Source: Hermatobates lingyangjiaoensis (lineage: Eukaryota > Arthropoda > Insecta > Hemiptera > Hermatobatidae). Taken from it: a stretch of 64,000 nt of DNA. The position numbers and the translations under genes were made by a program. The stretch's first letter is position 1. Each line of letters starts with the position of its first letter. Positions 44,501 to 54,968 of this stretch are shown piece by piece. The notes beneath the pieces are model-generated. The model saw only the letters and a list, made by a program, of their open reading frames with translations, had not been told where the DNA came from and did no database searches. The stretch is from NCBI GenBank assembly GCA_026182355.1, contig JAPFBL010000377.1:62001-126000 (forward strand), in the 5' to 3' direction.

Positions 44501-47500
44501 ATTTCTTTATACCTCTCTGAGGGATGCTTGGTACAAGATTCACTTCTACTATATGAAAAATCTTTGTCATTTTACTGGATTCGAGCATAAAGCTTTGGGT
44601 ACCACGTAGCTAACTTGACCTGAGCACATGTGATGCCATGATCACGTGTACTTATTTTCACCAGAAATGACTGTAACAATGATCCGTGCATTACAATTGT
44701 ATGTAAAAATAGCTCAATTAGTTCATTTGTTGAAATTATTTTTAAAATAAACAAGAGATATTTCATCAGTTTTGTTCTTTTAATGTTTGCAAGATATAAT
44801 TTGAAGGACTTATACTTGAAGTTAGCTTTAATATTTTTTATAGCAATGAATTAATTTTTTATGTTATGTTCAATCAAATTGACTTTCATTTGTGGTAACA
44901 GTAACGAATTATTTGAAAATTCAAAATATTTTTTTCATTACAGATTATTAACTTCATTTATCTTTCAGTTTCAGATAATCAACAGTTTGGTGTTCATGGA
45001 TACGAACCGAATGACCCTAAGATGCACGCTTTCTTCATGGCATCTGGACCTGCTTTTAAAAAGAACTTTTCAATCCAGCCTTTTCGCAATATTGATCTCT
45101 ATCCATTGTTTGCTCGAATTCTTGATCTTCAGTTACCTGCAATGCCTCTTAATGGAACTGTCAATAATGTTCAAAACATGCTGGTTGAAGAGTGGCTATC
45201 TGCCAACAAAAATATTAGTCGTGGGTAACACCTTGGTCCAACAATATTCACTGCTTACTGTCTCAGGAATATCATTCATCTTTGGTGGCAGAACTTATGC
45301 TTAAAGTAGCTAATTTTTTTTTTTTTTTTTTTTTTTGTGGAAAGGAATAGAAAAAGCTAAGATCAACTGTTTATCAATTTCTTTTCTGCATATGTAACCA
45401 GCTTTGAATAAATTGATATATTCAATTTATGTTTCTTTTGTATTAAATGTTACAGTGCACGAGTTTCCTTTTTTTTTTCATTAAAATTAAATTGAAATGA
45501 GGAGTTATATTATTTTTATTATAAATATTATGTTAATTATTTTTTTTAAATTTACATGTTTAATGTTATGTGTCATTTCAATCTCAGACAGGTTTCTAAA
45601 CCTTTTGAAGAACAATCAACACTTTAAAAATTCCCTCAGATAACAAAATGACGTTGTGGCAGGGAATATTCAAGTAAAACTATCTGTTACTTTCTTCAAC
45701 TAATAGTATTTGTGAAATTACTCAACTGTAAGTTAACAGAGTTTATTAAATGTTTAAATGTTTTAGTTGATAACATAAGTTCTGCTTTATGTATATGGAA
45801 TGGGGAAAGCCAAAGCAGAATTATTTTAAACTAATAAATTGTGGTCCCGTCTTACCTCACATCTGCTGTTAATACGCTACATCAGTTGTAGGTGCTGCCC
45901 ATCTTTGAGAGCAACACCCAATTTGACCAATTTTTTTTATGAACTTTACAATACTGTTTACCTCAATATTTATAAATTATTGTTGATACTTCCACTTTTC
46001 TGATTATAATAGGAGGTCTGTGTTTGTATTAAGTTAGTCCAGTATGTTCTTCCAATAGTAGTTTGTTTATTCCAGATTTCTAAAGAAAAGTGATTTTATA
46101 TTATTATTTAGTCGTAACTTGCGTGGTTGTTGTATAGTCTTTAGCCCAACCTTAGATATGTTTTTGGTTTGATATTGTGGTATTATATAACATGATAAAC
46201 AACTCTTATTACCAAATGTGAATTAATATGTTCTTTGGAAGTTATTCAAACGGTGTAATAACTTAGCCCGATTAGCTTTTGTTAAAAGATAAACACCAGT
46301 TAAATTACGAAAGAGAAATACGGTCTTATTCGTATACTGCCGCTGTTGTCGAACCTGTTTCGGGCGATGTCGATATTCAAGAGCAACTAATTTCCTTTTA
46401 AAATTGCAAGTAAAACTTCGAACTTTATAAACGATCCAATTTAAAAGGAAAATAAGTTGTTAAAACTTATGTTATCAATTAAAATAACAGACTACATAAA
46501 TAAGTTAACGAATTTCGATTTGCTCTTGAAGATGGGTATCGTGTGTAACGGGTCCAATGACACCAAAAGCAGTTTACAAGGTAAGCTGGTATATATGGTT
46601 TTTTTTTTAATTTCTTAATAGTTTAATTCTCAACCTTTTTCTCGTCACAGCACACTTTCAATAATTTAAAAACTTGGCGGCACACTAACAATTAGGTAAA
46701 TTAAAAAAAAACATAGTTAATTAACTGTTATACCTATAATACGATATATTTTGTAAAAATAGAAGGCGATAATAATTTTCAATAGAATATATAGTAAAAT
46801 GCATTACAAAATAAATAAAATGTTTATTTAATGATCAATTACAAACTATACGAGTATAGTTCGTATATACGAGTATATTCGTATTTAATACGAATTTGAA
46901 CCTAATGTTTTTTGACAACTTCATGGTTCTCAATGTGGTCCACACGGACCCCCAGGGGTCCACAGAGAATTACTGGGGGTCCTCGAGGAAAAATAGTTTT
47001 TGAGAGTCCGTGACACGCCGTTAGTGCCCAGTGTTAAGTGTATATGAACTGACTGTTATAATATTAAAAAAAAAAGTGAGGTCCACTGGTACTAAAATGG
47101 CTCTCAGGAGGTCCGCAAGGAAACAGAGGCTGAGAACTCCTGATCTAGATCTATGTTTCGTTCTGCTTTCTATATTTATTCTCGATACATATCCAGGCAG
47201 CAACATGAATTCTCCAAAAGTATCTGTAAAATTTGGCGGCGCGTAAAGAATGGTCCCGCGGCATGTTGGTTGAGTATCACTATTCTAGAGCCAATTGAGA
47301 GTAACAAGGAAAACTCATTCAAAGCTAGAATAACTGTTGAATATTAATCTCTAGTAGATAGATATAATCTGAAAGACAGGAGATCACTTGAAGTATTCAT
47401 TTATGGCTTACATAACTGTTTTATTATATTCTTGTTCAGGAGATATGAGAAAGAGAGACCAACACTGAACTGTTCAGTGTCACGTGTTCATTCAAACTAC

Positions 47501-49755
47501 AGTTGTTGGAAATCCCAGACTATTTTCTTTGTAAAATAATTGGTATTGTAATACTTGGTTCTTCTGTTTCAAAACTTATATTTCTGCCTATGAAAAACGT
47601 TTTAAATAACCGAAACGTTGGCAATGAGAGTTTAATTTGAACCTGAAGAACTGACCGAATCCCGATAAACTTTAGTTTTATATATACATATATATAAAAG
47701 GATTTCACATAAACACGTGAAATAACAATCAATGATCAAACCACAATATGAAAAGGGAAAACAAGACTAAGATCTTTCAACCGTAACAAGCGGTCTTCAT
47801 CAGAGTCAAAAACTCAACTGAAACACTAGATGCAGAAAACATCTGGTGTGGGGTTGAGAAGAGTGGTATTTTAAAAGGGTGAAAGCCCAGGAAAGGACTA
47901 ATGTCTCGAAAGTTTACTCTTTCTTACTGTACTCCTTTGTTTCCCCAAACATGCCTTTCTGGACATTAGTCCTTTCCTGCGCTTTCACCCTTTTAAAATA
48001 CCACTCTTCTCAACCCCTCACCAGATGTTCTCTGCATCTAGTGTTTCAGTTGGGTTTTTGACTCTGACGAAGACCGCTTGTTACGGTTGAAAGTTTTAGT
48101 CTTTGTCCCCATTTCATATTGTGGTTTGATCAGTATATATATATAAACTTTAACAAATAGGAAAGAACACAGAAAGTCACTACAGAACTCACTTCGATAT
48201 TTCGACATCCGTTATCGAAATATGGAAGTGAGTTCTGTAGTGACTTTCTGCGTTCTTTCTTATTTGTTAAAGTTTTTATTGTCCACACGGACTTTTCATT
48301 TTAGTCGAAGTACATATAGATATATATTTCAACATAAAAATAAAAAAAAATCAATATACATATATCACTATAAAACTGGAAAGACAATCCAAAGTGGTTA
48401 TAAACATGTTCAAAATCGGAAAGATTAACAAACAGAGTAAAGAAACACACTCACTAACGCAAATTTTTGTAAAATCTGTTTTCAAGAGAAAAGAGACCAA
48501 GCACACTGTAGAGCTGCCATTGCGTTTTCAGCGTGTTTGGTCTCCCTCTCTTCCTTCTGAAGACGGATGTTATGAAAATTTGAGTTAGTAAGTCAGTTTT
48601 TTACTCTATGTGTTACTCATCTTCGATTTTGAACTTATATATATGTCTGTATATTATTTCATCAATCTTAACTTTTACATACCAAAATTTGGTCTTGAAT
48701 TGGTAATTGTATATCTTAGCTCCTGAGTAATTTGTATTGGTTTTTTCAAACTACAATGCCTAATTAAGTAATTAAATTAATTCTGCCTAATAATGTTAGA
48801 TGGTTTCACTATATTGGCAATCAATTATACCTCTACATATATGTATGAATGAAGGTGCCTTTCTAACAATATTAAATTCACTGATGCATTCTAAAACGCT
48901 ACCTGGAGAATAGATTCACCTCAGACAATGAGAGCCTTAAGATAAGCACAAATCACAAACTATTCTACAAGAACCAGTATGCGGATGAATATAAGACTGA
49001 TGAACGTTTATTAAAAAGCAATGCTAAATGCATTAAGCCTGAGGATAGTGTGGCCCTGATAACTTATTACCAAAGCCCTTCAATAGGAAGTTTGATAATG
49101 AAGAATAGTCCAAACGTCAAAGAGTCAAAAGAAACTAATTTTGTATATGAGTATTCATATAATATCGGGAACTGCGAGGCCCGTTAAATGTCATATATAG
49201 GAACGACTAGAATTCATTATTCGGAAGAATTACAATGGCCGGTGCTTCAAAATCTCATACTCTATCACCTCAGAAGACAAAGCTTACAAGAGAAATGATG
49301 GTCAATTCCACGAAAGTTATTGCCAAAGAAAGGAACCATTTTAAATTACTATTACTAGAGGCAATAATAATTTAAGAAAAGCAACCAGCCATAAACATCC
49401 AACTTAATATTTTTTGAAGAATTTTAAAACTATTTTCCAACCACCCTACCTTAACTCACCATAATGCTCCCTGATCCAAGGGTGATGTCCTGTAAACATT
49501 CCTAAACAAATCCACCTTCTATATATAAACTGACCTGACCTGACTCACTGTTATTCTCATTATTATCCTGATGAATGAGGTACATTCGAAACATGTCGAC
49601 TAGTAATATTGGTGATAAGCTTTATAGTTTTAATGAAGAGACGAAGAAGGAGTTCGGGAAATTGAAGAAATTATGTAAGAAAGAGTTGCGAGCCAAATAT
49701 GGGGTGTTATTTAACAATATATGTTTAAATGAAGGACTGCTTCCAACTTTTACTA

Positions 49756-49800
<45 letters not shown>

Positions 49801-52679
49801 TATATATGATCAAACCACAATAAGAAATGGGAAAACAAGACTAAGATCTTTCAACCGTAACAAGCGGTCTTCGTCAGAGTCAAAAACCCAACTGACTCTG
49901 TGTAAGAGTCACCAATCACCAATAAATATATATATTATAATAAACTGTTACAAATGGAAAGAAACGTAACAATAGGAATCACTTGTGAATATTTCGACCG
50001 CCATAATGGTCAAAATATTGAAAAATGAGTTCTACTGTTACGTTTCTTTCCATTTGTCACAGTTTATTTTAAGTGTAATCAGTCCTTCTGGATCGCATTT
50101 CTTTTATCACTTATATATATGGTATATAAACCATTTTAACATAATATGGACGATCTTAGCAAGTTATTAATTTAAAACGGAACCATTCCCTTTTAGAACT
50201 AGACTAAACTATTGTTTATTGACCGTAGGGTAGTAAAATTATCTTCTCATCCCTTCCACTTTATTATTCATCCTACATTTTATATTAAAATGTTCAACCT
50301 TGTTAATTGTTATTAAATATTTCATCCTGAACAAAGGTAAGTGAATGTATATCACTGTAAGAATCTAATCGTAAAAATGTTGAATGCATGTTTGCAATAC
50401 TTAGAATGATGAGCGAATCGAGCAGCCACTGACCACAGACGGACTCAGTTTTCTTCTAAAGTGTGCGCAAAAAAATTAATACTTCGTATTTCTTGTCGAC
50501 TATAGCTCATGAAACTATAGTTTAAAAAAACTCAATTACATGATATTAGTAGTGTGCATGTTTCTTCGATTTTATTAACATTTTTTTATTATTCTTTCAA
50601 GTTTTTATATATATATATGTTTAGTGAATAGTGAATACCCGACGAATGTCGAAATATCGTTGTGAGTCTTTTTTGTGTGTGTTTTCATGTTTTTCTCTTT
50701 CCTGTGTGAACTATATATATATATATATATATATTGATATGCTTATAACACTTATCTCTGTAGAAAGGTTTTAACTAATGCCAAAGCTGTTTTATGGGGA
50801 ATGCCAGAATATTAACTGGAATTGGTTTGCGTATTGGGCTTAGTGATTTAAAATTATTGCTAAAAAAATTTTTTTTAAATCAGTATTTGCAGAAACTTTT
50901 TCAGAAAGTTGTGAATTTGTTTCAGAATTTGTCTACTACTTGCTGGATAGTGCCATATTTATGTTCCTATTGTGTACAATTGTAGCTGTTGGCATATACT
51001 GTAAGAATGTCTGGAAAAGGTAAGTAATTCGATTAATCTTAAACTTTTGTTCGTCGTGCGTATTACTTCTTAAAAGAACATTACTATTATAAATTTTAGT
51101 TAGGCGAAATTTAGGTTTTCCGAAGCAGAGTTAACTCGATAATGTGATTCACTAAACATATTGCCTCAGTTTTGTCCACTAGACTGGTCATCAAGGAGTG
51201 AAGTACCATATAAAGCGAAAAATATAGGCATTTTTCAAATAGTAAACAACTGTAGCAAAACCTGCTTTTCACTATACCTGTAACGAACCCCTAAAATATA
51301 CTCTAATTCCTCCCATATTAGAAATGGGTCCAGTTTAGTACAATGATCCCCAAGATATCTCCTGTGCACAGTTACTCCTTATCAGAATTTACTCTATAGA
51401 AGGAAAAACTAAAAATAATGTGCAACTTTCTTTTGATAAACATAGTTTCTGGAATAATTTTAATACAGCTAATAAATATTATTACTAACTAATAAATTGT
51501 AACAATAATAATATGGTTATAATAAATAATAAAATGTTATTTAAAATTTTACAAAGTTCTAACTATATATTTCAAGACAAATTGATTCTTGTAATCTTTG
51601 ATAACAAATCTCCAATTTGAAGATAATTTAATAAATAATTTTACAACTTTCGGTTGTGGTAGACAATTATAAAGAATGCGTGTGACATCATATTACCTTT
51701 TTTAGAGAGTTGTCATCTACGGGGGGTAGCTATCCTGGACGGGGGGGGGGGGGGGGGGGGGGCGCTAATTGTTCAGTACTCCCAGATGACAAAAACTTCT
51801 TCAGATGTTATATAAACTGCTGAAAATTTTCTCCCTCTAATGTTAGTTGAACTCTTGAAAACTTTTAGAGTTTTAATCACTGTTATGATTAAAGAGGGAA
51901 AAAACACTAAGTCTTCATACACAAAAGGATTTAATCAAACGACATGTTTGGAACAATTAGTCTCCATTGTCAGGTTACATTACAATACAAACAAAACATG
52001 TATAAAAATGGTAAAATGGAATGGAGGACAATAACCAAAATTTAAACCAATATATAAATTAAAAGGAGTTGTTTTTAGTTCACTGCTAGAAACAGAATTT
52101 TTTTTGAGTTTTTATATGTTTAGTTTGAATTTTCTACCAAACAGTGCATGGTGTATCATTCATAAAAAGTAAACTAAAGAAGCAAGATTTTAGTAAAGCT
52201 AATTTAGAACTTTAAATTCCTATAATCCTTTGTCATATAACTTGCGATAATACGATATTTTTGTAATTCGTGTTTCTGTCTCAATGATTAACAAATTACA
52301 ATACTTTCAATTGCTTTACTAATGATCTAGTTATCTATGTTAGCTGATGTTGGGTCTATGTTATCTAGTTAGTTACTAACTGATGTTAATGTTTTCTTTT
52401 AATTGCTTAATGTCGAAGAACATGACAACTTCTGTTCTACTAAACTAACCTACTCTTCTTTTATATATCTTTTTATTTCAGATTTTCATTTATTTATATT
52501 CAGCTATTGAGTGAGGCTAAAAAAGAAATGATTTTTTATAATTTCCTTTTTAAACAAATATATTTATTTCTTACAGGAGGAAGATCAATCAAATGTGGTT
52601 ATCTGTTGGAAATGAAGAGAAGTCTTTAATATACTACAACAGCGACAGCGATGAAGAAATTGATCTTTTCAGAATTTGA
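38185..52679 (+). CDS. ENPP4/5-like nucleotide pyrophosphatase/phosphodiesterase, complete
   Basis: A cell-surface alkaline-phosphatase-fold enzyme that hydrolyses phosphodiester or pyrophosphate bonds of extracellular nucleotides. Exons: 38185-38535, 38632-39079, 40684-40887, 44969-45220, about 50905-51019 and 52577-52679. Residues 1-18 are a signal peptide. Zinc ligands and nucleophile are all present: Asp31 (ISFDGF), Thr67 (TQTFPNHFS), Asp185 and His189 (EEPDYLIHAYGP), Asp229 and His230 (FLSDHG), and His about 344 (FGVHGYEP). A hydrophobic span (SAIFMFLLCTIVAVGIYC) near the C-terminus and the basic KRRK stop-transfer signal make it type I, as in ENPP4/5. Tail ends EEIDLFRI. The exon 4/5 junction is the least certain part. 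Paralogue assignment between ENPP4, 5 and others is not possible here. Confidence 0.9.
38632..39079 (+). CDS. ENPP exon 2
   Basis: Encodes MMWPGGEFMYNG, then EEPDYLIHAYGPDS and NIVFLSDHGI with four metal ligands. Donor GTAAAA after G of a split Asp codon. Confidence 0.93.
39080..40683 (+). other. ENPP intron 2
   Basis: A 1.6-kb AT-rich intron with no repeat, exon or motif recognised. Confidence 0.55.
40684..40887 (+). CDS. ENPP exon 3
   Basis: Encodes DINEAYMKLKTFSRSNGNFD, then the VYLKSDIPERLHF strand and LLIAKPGYAF, matching the ENPP core. Donor is GTTAAG, leaving A. Confidence 0.9.
42102..42123 (+). ncRNA. hammerhead-like motif, unassigned family
   Basis: CTGACGA, C, stem GGT/ACC-type (GGTTAAACC), then GAAAATTAC. 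The preceding T/C-rich stretch resembles other PLE 3' ends. Confidence 0.4.
43774..43802. other. strong hairpin in a GC-rich island
   Basis: ACAAGCCCTA and TAGGGCTTGT form a perfect 10-bp stem around a 9-base loop. Function unknown. Confidence 0.6.
44969..45220 (+). CDS. ENPP exon 4
   Basis: Encodes the last metal His (DNQQFGVHGYEP), then MHAFFMASGPAF and NIDLYPLFARIL. For the reading frame to continue into the membrane-span exon, the donor must be GTGGGT at 45221. The alternative GTAACA at 45225 gives a frame that soon stops in exon 5. Confidence 0.85.
45314..45336 (+). repeat. 23-base T run
   Basis: A T homopolymer in ENPP intron 4 just after exon 4. No LINE sequence is attached on either side. 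Confidence 0.9.
46620..47283 (+). mobile_element. hAT-like non-autonomous element with a nested one
   Basis: Left end ATTCTCAACCTTTTTCTCG, then CTTGGCGGCACACTAAC. Right end contains TTTGGCGGCGCGTAAAG, then GCATGTTGGTTGAGTATCAC. These look like the two ends of a hAT-type element (CAGTGGTTCTCAACC class). Inside, 46923-47143 starts GGTTCTCAATGTGGTCCAC and ends GGCTGAGAACTCCTGA, a second pair of hAT-like ends. No transposase is left. Confidence 0.5.
47470..47690 (+). repeat. family-I PLE terminal fragment
   Basis: The longest family-I copy: GTTCAGTGTCACGTGTTCA start, CCGAAACGTTGGCAATGAGA in the middle and a TATATAT end. The first part recurs at 58145-58270. A box CCTATGAA replaces CTGATGA, so the hairpin is a weak variant. 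Confidence 0.7.
47774..47803 (-). ncRNA. hammerhead-like motif (family A)
   Basis: Minus-strand canonical CTGATGA, A, stem GACCG/CGGTT, GAAAG with GACT and AGTC flanks. One of the best matches in the window. Confidence 0.55.
48064..48092 (+). ncRNA. hammerhead-like motif (family A)
   Basis: CTGACGA, A, stem GACCG/CGGTT, GAAAG. The cleavage part is changed (GTTTTAGTC in place of GATCTTAGTC). Confidence 0.45.
48147..48275. repeat. palindrome, PLE terminus with lost core
   Basis: Arms of about 60 bp around 48211 hold AAGTCACTACAGAACTCACT and its complement, and CGATATTTCGACATC. The CTGANGA box has been lost at the centre. A family-D fragment with a hairpin follows. Confidence 0.75.
48557..48577 (+). 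ncRNA. hammerhead-like motif (family D), decayed
   Basis: CTGAAGA, C, GGATGTTATGAAAATTTGAG. Same family as 10973-10994, but stem II has lost pairing. Confidence 0.35.
48880..49808 (+). mobile_element. PLE family-G fragment: RT/EN end, hairpin, ORF start
   Basis: 48880-49410 encodes, with one frameshift and stops, the RT thumb and GIY-YIG region (NFVYEYSYNIGNC, then SYIGTT; ITREMMVNSTKVIAKER-like end). A hairpin follows at 49568 and then a new ORF start MSTSNIGDKLYSFNEETK, then [16 protein letters not shown], ending in (TA)n (49756-49808). It has the same layout as 28375-28870 but is longer, confirming a tandem junction. Confidence 0.8.
49568..49592 (+). ncRNA. hammerhead-like motif (family G)
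   Basis: CTGATGA, ATG...CAT stem, GAAAC, then ATGTCGAC. It offers a self-complementary ACATGT stem III and a canonical GTC cleavage triplet followed by GAC. It lacks three bases present in the copy at 28682. Confidence 0.5.
49808..49910 (-). mobile_element. PLE family-A fragment, single arm
   Basis: One arm of the family-A terminus in inverted orientation with its hairpin at 49849-49877, starting directly at the (TA)n tract. Confidence 0.75.
49849..49877 (-). ncRNA. hammerhead-like motif (family A)
   Basis: Minus-strand CTGACGA, A, GACCG/CGGTT, GAAAG; identical to the consensus of the family, with stem I GACT/AGTC. Confidence 0.5.
49938..50115. repeat. PLE family-H palindrome, small
   Basis: Arms share ACAAATGGAAAGAAACGTAA and its complement around a damaged core TTTCGACCGCCATAATGG. 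The leader TTATTTTAAGTGTAATC matches that at 35110-35130. Confidence 0.75.
50905..51019 (+). CDS. ENPP exon 5 (membrane span)
   Basis: Encodes SCEFVSEFVYYLLDSAIFMF, then the rest of the span and KNVWK; donor AAAAG/GTAAGT at 51020. Acceptors at 50884, 50893, 50905 and 50926 all keep the same frame, so the exact start is uncertain; 50905 has a good pyrimidine tract. Confidence 0.7.
51710..51792. repeat. G22 run inside a 9-bp inverted repeat
   Basis: A run of 22 G (51741-51762), preceded by G6 (51721-51726), lies between TTGTCATCT (51710-51718) and AGATGACAA (51784-51792). Highly unusual in such AT-rich DNA and a strong G-quadruplex candidate. It may be a tiny transposon remnant or a sequence-assembly artefact. 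Confidence 0.85.
52577..52679 (+). CDS. ENPP exon 6 (cytosolic tail, stop)
   Basis: Joined to exon 5 it reads RRKINQMWLSVGNEEKSLIY, then NSDSDEEIDLFRI and TGA (52677-52679). The acidic tail with Ser between acids could be a casein kinase 2 target. Poly(A) signals follow at 52687 and 52710. Confidence 0.82.
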
Positions 52680-52847
52680 TTGTTATAATAAATTATGTCT
52701 TCTAAGTGTAATAAATGTTTATTTATTTATTTAAAAAAATATTAATTTTTCCTTTTGTTATCACTCTATGTACATTAAATCTTCTTTTTTACTTTAATGT
52801 AATAAAGTATAATGATCATGAAATATCAAAGTCGTTCTATGACGTTT

Positions 52848-53600
52848 TGTGGATGACGTATGTATGAGTGGGTGGGCGTATGTCCAAAAGTTTGTGTAAG
52901 CTCTACTGTCCACAATCTTTGATGGATCAAATTAATGTTTTTCATAAAAATGAGCCTCATAGTGTAGATGTGCCTTATTGTTTAGTAGCAGTTATGCATG
53001 ATGAGAAAGTTACTATTTTGACAAAAATGATGAGAAAGTCCACTATTTTATGTGTATTTACAAAATATTTTTTTCTCCTAAACTACTCACTCTAGAGTTT
53101 TGAAATTTTGGCATCATCATGAAAGCAATAACTGAAAAAATCTTCAGGTTTTTAAAATAACTGAAAATATTTTTTTCCAATAAAATGTAAAAATTTTGAT
53201 TTATGATTCAGTCTGAAAGCTTGTGAGGATGATATACGCTATACCGTTTGATAGATCAAAATGAAATTACACCTAAAATTAGAGTGTTATGTTGGGGGAT
53301 GAGTTGAGGTATTTTTGTCAAAATTACTTTTACCAAAAAAAGTGTTAGGGTCAATTTGACATTTTCAGAAAATATTTTTATGACTCTAAACGACAAAAAT
53401 TTCAAGCTTCCAGCTTTTACATTTAAAATTATACAGAAAAGTCGGCTTTGAACTTGATTTAAGAATGCAAAAGTGGCTAATTGCCAATATACATTTACAC
53501 CAAACAACTTATAACAAAGTACAACACGTAGAACATTCGCTCAGAGTAAATTGGTTTTTTATGATTTTCGAATAAGGAAAGAAAAGTGAGTTTTAAAAAA
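52848..53600 (+). repeat. dispersed non-coding repeat, copy 2
   Basis: Opposite-orientation partner of 22795-23965, lying just after the ENPP poly(A) sites. Shared words are in the same order through its whole length. The ORFs within are not conserved between copies. Confidence 0.8.
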
Positions 53601-53870
53601 CTCTAGCATGCCATAAACTTCCCAGTATATAATTGGATAAAAGACCAAAGATGTAGAAAAAAAGATTTTAAAAAAATCTTTAAAATAATAAATGAAATTA
53701 TACTATACCTTAAATTAGTGTGGTAGAGTGTAGGCCACTACTGATTTTATTTATTACGTTTTATTTGTATCTAAAAATACAAATCGGCATAGTAACACCC
53801 ATGCCTTTTACATCATTTTCTTTCTTTTCCTGAATAACACAATATACCAGGCCAGTCATTTCTAGAGTAG

Positions 53871-54450
53871 TCAACTTTACAAGAGAAACCCAGGTGTACT
53901 GGACATTACGACAGGACGAAGTGATATTCAACTTTACAAGAGAAACCCAGGTGTACTGGACATTACGACAGGACGAAGTGATATTCAACTTTACAAGAGA
54001 AACCCAGGTGTACTGGACATTACGACAGGACGAAGTGATATTCAACTTTACAAGAGAAACCCAGGTGTACTGGACATTACGACAGGACAAAGTGATATTC
54101 AACTTTACAAGAGAAACCTAGGTGTACTGGACATTACGACAGGACGAAGTGATATTCAACTTTACAAGAGAAACCTAGGTGTACTGGACATTACGACAGG
54201 ACGAAGTGATATTCAACTTTACAAGAGAAACCCAGGTGTACTGGACATTACGACAGGACGAAGTGATATTCAACTTTACAAGAGAAACCTAGGTGTACTG
54301 GACATTACGACAGGACGAAGTGATATTCAACTTTACAAGAGAAACCCAGGTGTACTGGACATTACGACAGGACGAAGTGATATTCAACTTTACAAGAGAA
54401 ACCTAGGTGTACTGGACATTACGGCAGGACGAAGTGATATTCAACTTTAC
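53871..54450. repeat. 57-bp minisatellite, ten units
   Basis: Ten full units of exactly 57 bp start every 57 bases from 53871 to 54384, with a partial eleventh at 54441. Units are almost identical; one site alternates C/T (AAACCCAGG or AAACCTAGG) in the order CCCCTTCTCT, unit 4 has GACAAAG and unit 10 GGCAGG. Because 57 is a multiple of 3, both strands stay open for long stretches, but nothing indicates that it is translated. Confidence 0.97.
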
Positions 54451-54590
54451 AGAAGTAAACTTCAAAATATAATAGTATTAATAACACGAATGCTGTGAAT
54501 TTTAGTTAATGCTTTCATTCATTAAAGTTTGGGCTACACACTGATATAGACTATTAAACAACAAGTTGATGCTGAATAGGGCAACACTAT

Positions 54591-54596
54591 TTTATT
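54591..54596 (-). terminator. poly(A) signal of IBTK
   Basis: AATAAA on the minus strand about 115 bases after the IBTK stop codon. Confidence 0.5.
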
Positions 54597-54709
54597 TTTG
54601 GCAGTAATAAAACTATAAAAAGGAATAATAAAGTGGAGCAGTTTTATATAAATATATATATATTTTTATGTTATATATAAGTTAAGTGGTAAAATTACAG
54701 CAACAATAA

Positions 54710-54968
54710 TCAAGAAAAACATCTTTGCGATGTAGTAATCCAAACTGGCGAATATTCATCCGTACGAAGGAATCTTTTCACCGTGATGCGTTCCTCACAC
54801 TCGTCTTCAGCATTGTAAAACACCATCAACTCATTAATGGCTCTTTCCTCCATTTCGGTAAGGCAAAATGGCTTCGATAACATTTTAGTTATTTCTGACT
54901 TTCTGCTTTTCTCATTTGCTATTATATCAGCAAAGTTTGACTCATCTGATACTGATGATGGTAAAACA
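54710..54968 (-). CDS. IBTK: IBTK terminal exon
   Basis: Acceptor TTTCAG, then SVLPSSVSDESNFADIIAN and a helix rich in E and K to TTSQRCFS and TGA (54710-54712). The conserved C-terminal block is complete. Confidence 0.8.

Larger units (their letters stand above)
40888..44968 (+). other. ENPP intron 3
   Basis: A 4.1-kb intron. 41000-41640 is GC-richer and may be an old DNA transposon, but no domain is clear. 41800-41970 is a decayed family-A fragment pair. A PLE-like hairpin lies at 42102. 43720-43930 is a GC-rich island with a strong hairpin at 43774-43802. Confidence 0.45.
47695..48140. repeat. PLE-A palindrome, solo terminal repeats
   Basis: About 445 bp. Both arms match the 3' UTR, hairpin and leader of the PLE at 60721-63545, one inverted. 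Each has a family-A hammerhead-like motif. No coding part remains. Short TA tracts flank it. Confidence 0.85.

Noticed and set aside
45314..45336. T23 run as the tail of a minus-strand retroposon
   Set aside because: No element sequence or target duplication next to it; a plain homopolymer is enough.
46300..46580. Possible further hammerhead-like fold-back
   Set aside because: There is a short inverted repeat and a CTCTTGAAGATGGG word, but no matching stem II and GAAA, so it does not meet the pattern.
53761..54121. Open frames of 75 and 113 codons with a 19-residue repeat
   Set aside because: They exist only because the 57-bp unit is a multiple of three. No start context, splice sites or conserved domain.
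53871..54450. Regular array resembling CRISPR repeats
   Set aside because: Units are contiguous 57-mers with no unique spacers, the host is eukaryotic and no cas-like gene is present. It is a minisatellite.
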